From assembly GCA_030761205.1 (NCBI GenBank), contig JAULJL010000028.1, positions 16,109,001-16,173,000 on the forward strand: DNA of 64,000 bases, written 5' to 3'. The DNA is from Fremontodendron californicum (lineage: Eukaryota > Streptophyta > Magnoliopsida > Malvales > Malvaceae). Each line of letters begins with the position of its first letter. Position 1 is the first letter of the stretch. The notes under the pieces were generated by a model. That model was not told the DNA's origin. It saw nothing but the letters and a program-made list of their open reading frames with translations, and ran no database searches. This document shows, one piece after another, positions 11,533 to 22,761 of this stretch. Position numbers and translations under genes: made by a program.

Positions 11533-13590
11533 TGCACTCAAAATAATGTATCTTTATTAAACCTTGCACTTAATATGATCAATTATAGTAAAGTAGTATA
11601 CAAAAGTCGAATCTATAGAGATTGATTTTAATTTATAAGTTGGTTGGTTCAAAACTTTAGTTCTAAGACAAGAAAAGAAAATGGGGGGTTTTTGAAATAA
11701 GTGAAAGTAGAACAAATCAGAATAATAAGAGTGCAAGTAATTTAAATAGAAGAAGTCAAATATGAGAAAAATATGGTTAAGGTTTCATTCTCCACCAACT
11801 AGACATCAATGAGAATTAATTTCATATCTATCAACATCAATTAGCTATCAAAGTTATCAACCGTAGATAACAACCTCCCGTGTTATCCCAATCCTTCCTT
11901 AGTTTGTTGTTAAATATGACGAACGCCACTAATTAATCTCTAACCATCAAATAAACTAAGACAAACATCATTAGATTCAAAGTGATAGCAGCTTTATTAT
12001 GATAAGAAAGATAGGTTGATCTAAGCAACAAGCACATAAACATGGATTCATTCAACATAGGTTATGTTCTACTTTGCAATTAGCGAAAACTTGACCATAA
12101 TCATTAATCACAAATTGCTACTATTGAATAGGAAATCTAGACAATTACATATCAAGTCTCCTAAACTAGCATTAGATAATTATCAAGAAATATCTATTTG
12201 GCCACCTAAACAAATCAAGACAACATCATGAACAATTTTAATGGAAGAACATAAGCAACTTTGATAGTAAACCAATGATAGATAGATTCTGAAAAATTAA
12301 TTACAAAACATGTCTAGGGCTTTGAAATCACCCTTAACCAAATAGAAATTTAGCCTAGCATAGACATTGTAAACATAAACATGAAATTAAAGAGAAAATA
12401 AGAAGAAAACTAGAAGTAAAAAAAAAGAAGAAGAAAGATATTAATTAGTCAACCTCTTGCTCTCTCAAACTCTCTCAAACAAAGAAGATATCAGAATATT
12501 AAAGCTTGTAGAAGTGATTTGCGGCTCCCCCTCTTCTCTCTATTTATAGGCAATACCTACGACACCTTCTCTTGTGATTTGCAATTCCCCAGGGTTTTGT
12601 ATGCTGGTTTGCGGCTAGGTTAGCATATGTAAGGAAATGAGGTAGCAGCTTAGGTTTAAGAAAGGAAAGATATTTGACTTGCAGCCAAGGTTTACTCACC
12701 TAAGGAAAGGTAGGGTAACTTGCGGCCAAAACATGTTGAAACAAGGAAAGTCTTGGCTGATTTAGTTCTCCTACTTTGACAAGGATTAGCTTTAAGGAAA
12801 GATTCTTGCAATTAATGCAAAGTTGAAAAGTTGACAGCCACTAATCCTACTTTGACAAGGAGAAACAATATTTTAGCTAGGTCATTCAACAAGGAAATAA
12901 TTAAAGCAGCCCATGTTATTTAAATAAAGGGTGGCGACTGACTTTTTAATGGTTTAAAAATATCTTGCCGCTAGCCATCATTTTGGTGTGGGAGTGGGTT
13001 TTCCAACTAGGATTTTTAGGGATAAAAAGTATATGATAAGCCACTAGTTTATTTATGGAAAGTTTAGGTTAGGTTTAGCCACATAGTGTCTCCTTCTTGG
13101 ACAGTCAGCTTTCCTTTGTGCTTGAAGCTTCATTTCTTGTCCAAATTCACTCATTTAGCAATCCTTATCTTTCAAAAGAGTATATGATAAGCCACTAGTT
13201 TATTTGTGGAAAGTTTAAGTTAGGTTTAGCCACATAGTGTCTCCTTGATGGACAGTCAGCTTTCCTTTGTGCTTGAAGCTTCATTTCTTGTCCAAATTCA
13301 CTCATTTTCAACTTTATAGCAATCCTTATCTTTCAAAACACCTACAAAACACAAAACCATAGTAAACTATCAAGGATTTCAAGGAACTAAGCATAAAATC
13401 TAAGGAATTGATATATGAAAATATATGAATTTAAGCACTTATCCAATTCCCCCACACTTAGTCTTTTGCTAGTCCTCGAGCAAAATCAAATAGAGACAAA
13501 GTAAGAAAATCGAATCTAGTTCACTTTCAATAACAATTAGAGACAATCATTGGACAAGTCTTATAAACTAGTCAATAGCTTAAAGAGTTC
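11533..13590 (-). repeat. Athila-like LTR, second and longer copy
   Basis: It starts beside the primer site and includes the segment repeated at 10,183. At 13,444-13,480 it has CCCCCACACTTAGTC and GCTAGTCCTCGAGC words common in plant gypsy LTRs of this type. A tandem duplication lies at 13,030-13,338. The outer end is placed where copia gag sequence resumes, near 13,590, and is uncertain by tens of bases. Confidence 0.5.
13030..13338. repeat. 151-bp tandem duplication
   Basis: Two units, 13,030-13,180 and 13,181-13,338, both open TATATGATAAGCCACTAG and differ by a few substitutions and a short insertion (TTTTCAACTTTATAG region) in the second. Confidence 0.9.
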
Positions 13591-13592
13591 AT

Positions 13593-14217
13593 AAAGGATC
13601 ATGCTTGATGATGTATTTAAGATAATGGAGCATCTTAGTGAGGATGAGTTAGCTAGAGCTAAAATCAATGAGGGTACCCAAGTCGATATCATATTCAGAT
13701 CGCTAATTGATATGTTATTCAATTTTAAGATGAACTAACATGCACAAGATGAACATGTCAACTACCTAGTTGATGAATGAGCTTCATGCTACAGAGCAGA
13801 TCCTTCTAAAGAAGAAAGGAAGTGTGAACCTTATTGAGAGCTTTTCTGATCCCAAGCCCATTAGGAAGAGCATGAAGAAGCCTAACAAAAAGACGAATGG
13901 TGTTTCCAAGAAAAAAGGCAAGCCCAAGGGCCCAAGCGCAAGTGTTTTAAGTGTGGAGTCAAGGGACACTTGGAAGAAAAACTGCCATAAGATGAAATCA
14001 TCTGATACATCTAATCTTGTTGTTCTTGAATGTTTAGTGGTAGAATTTGCTGATTCATGGCTTGTAGATTCAAGAGCCATTAACCATGTTTGTAATTCTT
14101 TGCATTAATTTTAGGAGACCAAGCCACTAACTGAAGTTCAATTCGTCTTAAGGATGGAAATGGCAAGTTGGCATCTGCAATAGCTATAGGAAATGTTATT
14201 TTATCTTTTGATAATCA
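13593..14217 (+). pseudogene. Copia gag piece of the host element
   Basis: Translated pieces resemble copia gag: FKIMEHLSEDELARAKINEG, ELHATEQILLKKKGSVNLI, a lysine-rich stretch, and DSWLVDSRAINHVCNSL, the start of the protease, where DSG is replaced by DSR. Stops and shifts occur between parts. The reading stops at ...LSFDNH, where the CACTA-like element begins, and resumes near 18,535. Confidence 0.75.
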
Positions 14218-14447
14218 CACTACAAGAAAACTCACTTTTACCGACATTTATAAGTGAGGGTAAAAGACCAAAAAATCGCCACTATTGATATCGCCAGCAA
14301 TTCATTGACCGCCGGTTGACCGTCGGCTAGGCAAGTACCGGTGAAATTTTTTCGATGAGCCTGACCACCAATGCCGGAATAGTGTTTGTATTTGCCGACA
14401 TGAGCTTTCCCTGTGCTTTAAAATACCGTTATATGTAAAAAGATTTT

Positions 14448-14612
14448 CCAGGCATTTTAAAGTGCCAGTAAAAATCTTATTTGAATTGAATTTATATATT
14501 AATTTACATATTTGTTGAATAAGTTATGTTGACACTTAAAACTACCCTTATAAGTTAATAACCTTTAAAGGCATTTTAAAGTGCCGGTAAAAATCTTATT
14601 TGCATTGAACAT
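14448..14612. repeat. Subterminal repeats of the CACTA-like element
   Basis: Two copies of GGCATTTTAAAGTGCC(A/G)GTAAAAATCTTATTTG, each followed by A-T-rich sequence, lie about 118 bp apart. Such repeats near the ends are typical of CACTA elements. Confidence 0.75.
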
Positions 14613-14929
14613 CTTGGTTCAAATAATCACATTCAATTTGGAGACTATCAACAAAAAAAACAAAATAGACAAATTCTCTGTGAAATGAAACTAAGATATG
14701 GTTGAACAGTTCAAATTAGATTAAGAAATGAAAATTTCCATTACTTGAACTTCAAAAGACAAGAAATATAATGTCTTTTTTGTTACTTTTTTTCTATTCA
14801 ATACCACTAACATCCAAAACAAAGCTTTTCTTGTAATGTAATTTTACATGTATAGCTACACAATCATTTACTTTCCTAATAGCAGCAATAAACTATCTTG
14901 TGCATATGCACCAGTATCATACCTCTTCA

Positions 14930-15390
14930 ATGCATTTTCTCCTCTAAAATCTTCCTACCTCCTTCCGACGTGCTTTTCACAAATTCCACCAAGTGCCTCC
15001 AATTGTCCCCTTCAAATAACCTTTTGTTCATGCTTAAATATGTAAATGCACTCAATCCGTTACCTGAATATGCTCTACTCTTTGCCAAAACTTGTGCATA
15101 TGCACCAGCATCATACCTCTCTAGTGCATTTTCTCCGGCAAGTTCGACTCTGGCTGTCTTTGTTGCTATCTTTATTTGCTGAACTAATTCCTCAGGTGAA
15201 CAGTTTGCATACTCAGGTTGTTCCCCATCTCTCATTTCCATGCAAGTGAAATTGAACGCAACTTCATGTTTACTCAACATTTGTGCTATTGGGAGGTAAC
15301 TGTCATGATATCTAGTATTATATTACCCAGCTGTTAGTTCAGCAGCATGAGACCTTGTTCTGTAATGCCAATGAATTCTAGCATGAGACC
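14930..15390 (-). pseudogene. Captured beta-amylase 3' exon fragment
   Basis: On the minus strand the translation runs IHWHYRTRSHAAELTAG, stop, YNTRYHDSYLPIAQMLSKHE, FNFTCMEMRDGEQPEYANC, ELAGENALERYDAGAYAQVL and SAFTYLSMNKRLFEGDNWRH, ending LVEFVKSTSEGG. This is the C-terminal third of the glycosyl hydrolase 14 barrel, including the ELAGENA substrate-binding segment. Active plant beta-amylases hydrolyse starch to maltose; this fragment lacks the N-terminal two thirds and has an in-frame TAA near 15,328. Similarity ends after EGGR (about 14,957), so the native C-terminus is missing. It is cargo of the CACTA-like element, not a working gene. Confidence 0.85.
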
Positions 15391-16025
15391 TTGCTAACAA
15401 AATACTATCAAATTAAAAAGCACAACTTAGTTCTAGGCTCAATTCTCGAAAATTAGAATTTCTTATAATTTTGAAGTCCAGTGGACCATCAGTTTCTCTT
15501 CCAATACAAATTACTAAACCAAGATAATACCATAGAACAATTTTCTGAACTTTCCATTGTAGCACCTACCACGGCATTAACATGTTATAAATCAAGCAAA
15601 CATTTACTAGCATGAAACCACCAAAATAAGTTACTCCATGACTACGAGTCAGACTGAAAAGGTTATACTCTCTTAGTCTACAAATGCATTCCAAAAAATA
15701 CGCTTTAAGTTAAATAATAACCCATCAACATAAAAGTTGTAACCCAATTGTCAATCGAGCTAAAGCACACATTCTCTAGAAATATCAATTTTGCTTCTAA
15801 AATTACAAACAAACCAATTTATCATTACAAAATATGAGTGGGCATGAAATTTTGGACATTAGATGCATAGTGATTTATACATATGATCAGAACTATAAAA
15901 TAAAAATAAAAAATTATTTGGTGAAATAAGCCAGAAGAAAAAATGGGTGTTGTATGCATGCATGAAATGGATGTAGTCAATACAAAGTATGCATGCATGA
16001 AAGGGATCTAGTCAAATATACTTAC
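15391..16025. other. Non-coding cargo between beta-amylase and XTH fragments
   Basis: No recognisable coding sequence on either strand. A TGCATGCATGAAA word is repeated near 15,954-15,997. Part may be intron sequence that came with a captured gene. Confidence 0.5.
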
Positions 16026-16715
16026 ATAATCTCACTAGGGGTCCACAATATAGCATAGTTATGGTAATCTTGTGTAGGATCAAACCATAGATGAAATTTC
16101 ATTTCCCTTCCAATTATATTTGCATCCCCACTTCCTCTAATATACACATTAGTCTGCAGAGTATAGAGCTTATCTGGTGTTGTTCCAAGGAACTCAAAAT
16201 CAATTTCATCATGGTTTCCAAGGTGATCTTCTTTTTTTGAAAGCTGTCAATTTTTCGAATTGCAGAGCGTCAAAATTATTGAATGTTAATTTTGTGTATG
16301 TTAACAACTTTACATTAATCTTACATAGAAAGATGTAATGACTCCTACTATATAACCAGGTTGGAGCTTCATCAAAGTAATCAGATTGGTACAGCTAAAC
16401 TGACTTGAAACCACTTCCTATTTTCACTATGAATGCAAAGAATAAACACATAATTATAGTGACTGATCATCTCCAGGACCAAGAGAAGAAAAACAATGGG
16501 ATGTACAAGTGAAAGAACCTGAGCTTTTATCAAGCCAGATTGTTAATGAACCCTGATCTACTCTCTGATGCTGAGGACCCCATAGATTTCTAAACCCTTG
16601 ATCAAAGTTCACAGAACTAACCCTGGAGGTGGGGAGTATCTAGGGGAAGGTGGACCCTGAGCATTGCTTGAGGAAATCATGAGAAAAGCAAGAAATAGAG
16701 AGAAAATAGGAGCCA
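16026..16715 (-). pseudogene. Captured XTH (xyloglucan endotransglucosylase/hydrolase) 5' half, three exons
   Basis: The minus strand starts ATG at 16,715 with a signal-peptide-like MAPIFSLFLAFLMISSSNA. Exon 1 (16,715-16,519) continues with SVNFDQGFRNLWGPQHQRVD and QGSLTIWLDKSSG and ends at a GT donor. Exon 2 (about 16,410-16,325) gives MKLQPGYIVGVITSFY. Exon 3 (about 16,240-16,026) has the GH16 catalytic motif HDEIDFEFLG and ends LWFDPTQDYHNYAILWTPSEI before a GTAAGT donor. XTH enzymes cut and rejoin xyloglucan in the cell wall. A one-base shift in exon 1 (near 16,622), another in exon 2 and loss of the last exon make it a pseudogene. Retained introns show a genomic DNA origin. Confidence 0.88.
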
Positions 16716-17185
16716 TAAAGGGGAGACAGAAAAGAGATCAGGCAAAGAGTACCAGACTAGCAGTAGTGAAACAAAAAGAACTATATGTTTGCAAAGTAGC
16801 AAGAAACTAGCATTTCAAAAGTAGAGAGCAATTGTTCATTTATTTTGCAAATAAACTTTAATTTGCTTGCAGTTATAAACTCGAAAGATGATATAGGTAA
16901 GAAGATAAGCTATTACATGAGTTGACATGACTTTCCAAACATCAAGTGGGTGCCATCATATTATCTAAGAATCCAGTCAACATTAAAATTAAATACAGGA
17001 GATAACTACCCAAAACATAAAGAGAGAGGTAATTATGAAATTGGCAGGAGTGATAAAAACCAGGTGTACTACAATAAAAAAGTGAAGTCCCAAATAATCA
17101 TAGTTGAGAACTTAAGCAGACTACGACATATCAAATTTGCTAGTAAATGCATCATTAGGCATAACAATCAAGAATAATAAGGCAA
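16716..17185. other. Non-coding cargo between XTH and kinase fragments
   Basis: No gene recognised. It lies directly upstream of the captured XTH start codon and could include that gene's original 5' flank. Confidence 0.4.
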
Positions 17186-17690
17186 ACCTCATGATGTACT
17201 TGAGATACAAGAGGTCCATATTTGAGTTCTAGATTTGGGATCAAATACTTAATTGCATCTGTTTGCTGAAGATTCTCTATGCAGTTTGGATCGATGGATA
17301 AATGATTAATACACTTCAGTATCTAAGAAAACGATAATGAGCAGTGAGTACAAAGCATGCATGAAGATTAAACAATCTGAAACATAAGATGCAAAACCAA
17401 AATAGTTTAGGTACCTTTAAAAGAATAGGCGGCTCTATGCGATTGAACATCTGGAAAAGATGGTTAAGCAAGCTTTGGCTACACATGTAGGACTTATCAA
17501 TTGTATCTGCTGAGCAAACTCAAGAAGTAGGTTTTCCACCTTTTCCAGGTACTCCCTGGGAATATCGCATTCATTGTGGATACCATGTTGGAGAGTAACC
17601 CTAATGATGTCGCACTTCCAGGTCTAGCATTTAAAACACCTGAGCCAGATAATACACCTGATGTAGTCAGATAATACATCCGCATTCTAT
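17186..17690 (-). pseudogene. Captured MAP3K-epsilon-type kinase fragment, at least two exons
   Basis: The minus strand gives SGVLSGSGVLNARPGSATS, GLLSNMVSTMNA, then after a one-base shift DIPREYLEKVENLLLEFAQ, SYMCSQSLLNHLFQMFNRIE and PPILLK with a GT donor at about 17,415. After an AG acceptor near 17,325 it continues ILKCINHLSIDPNCIENLQQ and TDAIKYLIPNLELKYGPLVS to a donor at about 17,186. These match the armadillo-like C-terminal half of plant MAP3K epsilon protein kinases, which act in cell division and pollen development. The kinase domain is absent. It is cargo of the CACTA-like element, with introns kept. Confidence 0.85.
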
Positions 17691-18534
17691 TGCTCTCACT
17701 AATCAGAGGAATTCACTACAATTCTTAAAATAGATATTTACATACAAAATCTTCAACCTTGAAATTGTGATAGTAAAATCTCTCTTTGGTGTCTGCAACA
17801 ATTTCAAATAAACAACAAATCATTTTAGAAAACTCAAAACCATCTTATTGCAATGTTTAATATCAAGTAGCAAACTCCTCATATAAATCTAAACCAAATT
17901 ACAGGGCAACAAGAATAATATTAGGCTGAATCTATAGAACAGAACGATAATTTGCACCATAAGAATTTGATCCTAAAAAGAGAAAACAATTTACACAGAG
18001 ACGAGGAACCCTAAATTATATTACGCTTAATTTCAACAATTCTCAATTGATAACAAAACTAATTAAAAGAGAAAAGATAAGAAGAGTACCGAGAAAATGC
18101 AAATGAGGAACCGAACAGAAACAATTGTTTAATTTGTATAAATTTGGATTTCTTTTCTTCTTTTTCTTTCATTTTCTCACCTAACAAACATATAAAAAAA
18201 CTATAAAAAGAGACAGTGAATAGCACAAAAGCAAAGAATAGCACTAAAACTTGAAATTCATATACGAGTATTTGAGGCAAGAGCAAAGAGGAATTCGAGA
18301 GAGGAAAGAGCCAAAGAGGAATTCAGGAGAGGAAAAAGCTAGAAAAATTACAGAGATTTTCTTTTTCATTCTTAATTTTAGGTTTGTAAAAACACAATAG
18401 CTTTAGGTTTGAATCACATTTATTTTGGGTCATGGCCATAGTGCCTTAAAATTCATATTTTAACCTGACGGTTTTATTTGTACGATGAAAGCTCTTAAGT
18501 CATTAAAGAACCGCAGGCGGTTCTATCAACCGTC
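17691..18534. other. Right-hand non-coding part of the CACTA-like element
   Basis: No clear gene. A 75-codon minus-strand frame (18,286-18,059) is lysine- and phenylalanine-rich and unlike a known protein; GAGAGGAAAGAG words just upstream could be a 5' leader, but nothing proves transcription. The last 80 bp contain CTGACGGTTTT and CAACCGTCAC, faint echoes of the left subterminal motifs. Confidence 0.45.
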
Positions 18535-20469
18535 ACTAAAATGTCTTTATATTTCAGAATTTAGTAGGAATTTAATTTCAGTTGGATGTTTACATGAACA
18601 TGGATACAAAGTTGTTTTTAATTCCTCTGTTACTATTCAAAAGAATAAAGTTTTTATTTATTCGAAATAATGAAAGACAAATTGTTCATTTTTAAGCCCT
18701 ACATCTTATGCGCTTAACACTGAACTAGTTCAAAAAAACCACATATTTAAGAAACAAAAGGTTTCTATGACTAACAAATGTTTCTTTGGCATTTAAGGTT
18801 AGGTCATATTAACCGAAACCGAATCCAAAGAATGGTAAAATTGGATTATTAGATTTATTAAATTTTGAACCATTACCACATGTTGAATCATGTTTGAAAG
18901 GAAAAATAACCAAACAACCCTTTCCTTTAAAGGGTAACGAGCTTCTGAACTGCTAGAGTTAGTACATACAGAAGATGTATGTGGACCAATAAATGTTCAA
19001 GCACGATGAGGTTATGAATATTTCATTACATTTACTAATGATTATTCAAGATACAATTATGTATACCTAATGTGACATAAGTCTGAAACATTTGACAAAT
19101 TCAAGGAGTTTCGAACTAAAGTGGAGAAACAATTAGGTAAAAGCATAAAACAGCTTCGATCTGATCGAGGTGGTGAATACTTTCTTGGAGCATTTAAGGA
19201 CTACTTATCTAAGAATGGGATTCTATCCTAATAGTCTACACTAGGGTGTCCTTTCTTGGAGCATTTAAGGACTACTTATCTAAGAATGGGATTCTATCCT
19301 AATAGTCTACACTAGGGTGTCCCCAGCAAAATGGTGTTGCAGAAAGAAAAAAAATCAGACTTTGTTAGACATGGTCAAGTCAATGCTAAACTACTCAACC
19401 TTACCAACCTATTTTTGGGGTTTAGCCTTAGAGACAACGGCATACCTTTTGAACTTAAAACCTTCTAAGTCAACCCCTAAAAGACCCCTAGAAATATGGA
19501 ATGGTCAAAAACCTAGTTTGAGATACGTAAACATATGAGGATGTCTAACACATGTGCACAAAGGAAAGGCAGACAAGTTGGCTATCCAAAAGGGACTAGG
19601 GTAGTGTATTATATAGTCCTACTGACATGAAAGTTTTTATGGAAACATATGCAACTTACTTGGAAGAAGACTATATGAAGAACTACAAACCTCAAAGCAA
19701 GATAGTGCTAGAAGAATTGTCTTAGGACAATCTAAGGCAAATTCGTCATGACCCAAAACAAAGTAAGAATTTAGGTGATGAACAAGTCAGTGAGGAAACA
19801 GAAAGGTCCGATCATATGTCTCAACAATCATTAAATCCTCGTCGTAGTGGGAGAGTTATCGCAACTCCTAAGCAATAGATTACTTTGGTGAAATCTTCCA
19901 AGTTATATCAGCCGAAAGTGATTTAGATCCCACTAGTTACAATGAAGAGCAAAGAATGACATAGATGTTGAGGAATGGCAACATGCCATGAACCAAGAGA
20001 TGGAATCCACGTATTCCAATGAAGTCTTGGATCTTATAGAAGCACCTGAAGAAATAAACCCATAGGGTGCAAGTGGGTCTATAAGAGAAAGCGAGGAGTA
20101 GACATGGAGGTGAAAACCTTCAAAGTAAGATTAGTCATTAAAGGCTATACTTAGAAAAGGGTATAGACTATTAGGAGACTTTCTCCCCAGTGAGTATGCT
20201 TACGTCTATAAGGATACTCCTTGCTATTGCTATGCATCTCGATTTTGAGATATGGCAAATGGATGTTAAGACAACATTTCTGAATGGCTATCTTGAAGAA
20301 AACATCTATGTGCAGCAACCAGAAGGCTTCATGGTTCAAGGACAAGAGAATAAGGTTTAAGACTCAAGAGATCTCTCTATGGGTTAAAGCAAGTTTCCAT
20401 GTCATTGAACCTTAGGTTTGACGAAGCAGTCAAGACTTTTTGTTTTGATCAAAATGTGGATGAACCTTG
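18535..20469 (+). pseudogene. Copia integrase and partial reverse transcriptase of the host element
   Basis: Pieces in order: SEFSRNLISVGCLHEHGYKV, LWHLRLGHI (GAG-pre-integrase), ITFTNDYSRYNYVYL and LRSDRGGEYF (integrase aspartates), PQQNGVAERK (the integrase glutamate context), and from about 20,170 SMLTSIRILLAIAMHLDFE and WQMDVKTTFLNGYLEENIYV of reverse transcriptase. Frames shift many times and stops are common. A perfect 71-bp tandem duplication (19,181-19,322) adds to the damage. Reading breaks at NVDEPC, where a solo LTR is inserted. Confidence 0.8.
19181..19322 (+). repeat. Perfect 71-bp tandem duplication
   Basis: The unit starting TTTCTTGGAGCATTTAAGG occurs twice head to tail with no differences, inside copia integrase. 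Identity of both units in an otherwise decayed region points to a recent event. Confidence 0.95.
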
Positions 20470-22045
20470 TGAAGGATTCAGACATGCTAGTTTCGATAAA
20501 CAAAAGCATAATAAACATAATATAAATCAAAGTGCAGTGGAAGTATAAACAATGAAAATCAAATCCACTAAGGAATCCTTGTTTGAATATCAATTGATCA
20601 AGATTTAAAGATACACACAAGAGATGGAATACCATACCAAGAATTAGGATTCCCAAAATCCACAATCACAATCTCCATCGCTTGCACACAAGTGATTTAG
20701 AGATCCTTCTTTAAGGTAGGATTGAAGTTTAAACCGAGTTCTATGCTAGTAGACTAGATTTCATAAACCCCACCATTAATACGAAAAGTATAGGTCGAAT
20801 AGCACTCAAGAAAAATAGGAGAAGAAAACAATTTTCTTGCCTTTCTTGGTGTTTTGCGGTATACAGGGTTTCACAAGGTTAGAGGTGGCCATAATTCCTC
20901 TCTCATAAATGGGGGGCGGCTAGCATTAGGATGTTTAATTGCACATAAGTCCTTCCACTTAATTAAACCATTTAATTAAGTCTTTATTGATAAATCATTA
21001 ATTTTATCAATTAGGTCCAATCCAATTTAAACTCTTAATTTCACCTTATTATGTGCGACCCATTAGGTTTTTAACATGTTGGCAACAATCACAAATTATT
21101 TCTAATTCATGTTTATTGACCATAAGGGGCATCTAGCATAACTTCATGGCTACCCAAATGTTAATAAGGTCAAAATAGTTTTTTGACGAACCTTTCAGTG
21201 TACAGTATGTCAGTGTAATTCGATCTTTTCATCAAATATCTCAGAAAAGAGAAAGCATGGTGCAGTGTCTTCTTTCTAACTCCTTTCATATTAGTCCTAC
21301 AGCTTCTTTGATAACTCCTATAATCGCCTTGGTCATCGACTTCATGAGTTGATCATAAGACAAGAACAAATGAGATATATCCCTTCGATATGACCAGGGT
21401 GATGAATCCTATCTCGACCACTCATCCATCTTCATGTGCTTCGTGCCATACCCAAAATCACCCTACCATAGGCATCCTTTTTTGAGACTCTTTCGAATGA
21501 AATCAAAGCATGACAATTCACGCATAAGATGACCTGGTGTCTCAAGTCAAAGAATTATTTACACTACTGACACATGAGAGTATTTCCATAGACACTTGAG
21601 TGAGATACCAAATGAAACTCTCATAGCGGGTCATGTTCAGTGAACTTGTTCATCTTAACAAGAACCTATATGCTATCCATAAATATCTCTATACTTCAAC
21701 CTATGAGATTCGTTGCATGCTTCCTAAGCATGATGGTTTAACATGTACCAGTTTTTGTGCATTGTCAATGCCCTGTCTTGACAATACTATGACCAGGAAC
21801 AATTTTGGAAACACGGCTTTGATGAATAAGGATCTCATAATTGTAACACATTACAATTCCTTTGGAAGGCCTAATGTATTCCTGGGCTTTATCCAAATAA
21901 GTTTTTTAACGCATTATCAAAAATATCTTATTGACAAAGGATTACCTCTATTATAAAATATCAATTATAATGTGCAATACATGAAATAAAACTAGTAGTG
22001 TCTTAACAAGCTCAAATGTGATTGCTTGCAAGGCTTACACTAACA
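20470..22045 (+). mobile_element. Probable solo LTR with target duplication CCTTG
   Basis: The 1,576-bp block starts TGAAGGATTC, ends CTTACACTAACA and is flanked by CCTTG on both sides (20,465-20,469 and 22,046-22,050). Removing it and one CCTTG restores a copia reading (DEPC followed by VYKKDKETPSFF). TG...CA ends with 5-bp duplication fit an LTR left by recombination. No coding sequence is seen inside and no second copy is in the window. A frame at 21,633-21,956 has no recognisable product. Confidence 0.8.
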
Positions 22046-22111
22046 CCTTGTCTACAAAAAAGACAAGGAAACGCCATCGTTTTTCTAGTTCTTTATGTTG
22101 GCGACATGCTT

Positions 22112-22761
22112 TGTTAGCAATCTTGTAAGCATTTAGCAATTATTTTATTACTTTTTAAACATATAAATATAAGAAAAACATGAACAGAATATTTAAAATA
22201 TTCAAATATGAATATACTCACAGTTTCGGTAGAACCAAAAAATAAAATATCGAGTCAAGGTTGGACCTCTGACCTTAAAAAGATTATTGCCTGTCCTTAC
22301 GGTGCTTACAGTATATTGTAATTCGTCTCCCAGGCCTCCTCGATAACGTTGCAGATTGGCAGCACAACCACTGCAACACAGCGAACCAAAAAGATGCAGC
22401 GTCTCTCTCACAAGACAATTGAAAGAACCAAGAGCATTAGAGTAAAAATAAGACTAATTTTCGGTATATTTTAAAATAGGACCAGCCCTCGGGTTTATAT
22501 AGAAAATGAGAAACCTATTCGGACAAGACACAATTGTTCGAAAACAGACAAAACCTTCAGACATATCTTTTGGACTAAAACCGGTCCAAACAAACATGTA
22601 ATGATCAGACACGTCTCTTGGTTGATGGGGATCAAATTTTCATTTATTATTGATATCAATTGTGTACATGAATTATACACCATGTATCTACTTACAGCAA
22701 CCTACGTATTAGTATACGTATTTTGTATTTATACACACAAATTATACATTGATATCCAACA
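22112..22761 (-). repeat. 3' LTR of the nested copia element
   Basis: It pairs with 26,519-27,129 at high identity, including a shared minus-strand frame (22,411-22,202 and 26,818-26,609) that differs at about a dozen residues. The frame reflects LTR identity, not a gene. This copy has a short stretch (near 22,490-22,540) lacking in the other. Confidence 0.9.

Larger units (their letters stand above)
14218..18534. mobile_element. CACTA-like element carrying fragments of three host genes
   Basis: The left end CACTACAAGAAAACTCAC at 14,218 is a classic CACTA terminus. It is followed by subterminal motifs (TACCGACA, GACCGCCGGTTGACCG, and GGCATTTTAAAGTGCCGGTA twice). The element splits the copia reading frame, which resumes near 18,535 with LKCLYISEF. 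Inside are minus-strand pieces of a MAP3K-epsilon kinase, an XTH enzyme and a beta-amylase, with introns. No transposase is seen, so it is non-autonomous. The right terminus is degraded: near 18,510-18,534 only CGGTTCTATCAACCGTCACT-like sequence remains, and no target duplication can be shown. Confidence 0.7.

Noticed and set aside
14848..15249. Plus-strand frames over the beta-amylase fragment
   Set aside because: They are shadows of the minus-strand beta-amylase reading, which matches the family over more than 100 residues.
18059..18286. 75-codon minus-strand frame as a possible leader exon of the captured genes
   Set aside because: No similarity to kinase, XTH or amylase sequence and no splice link that can be shown.
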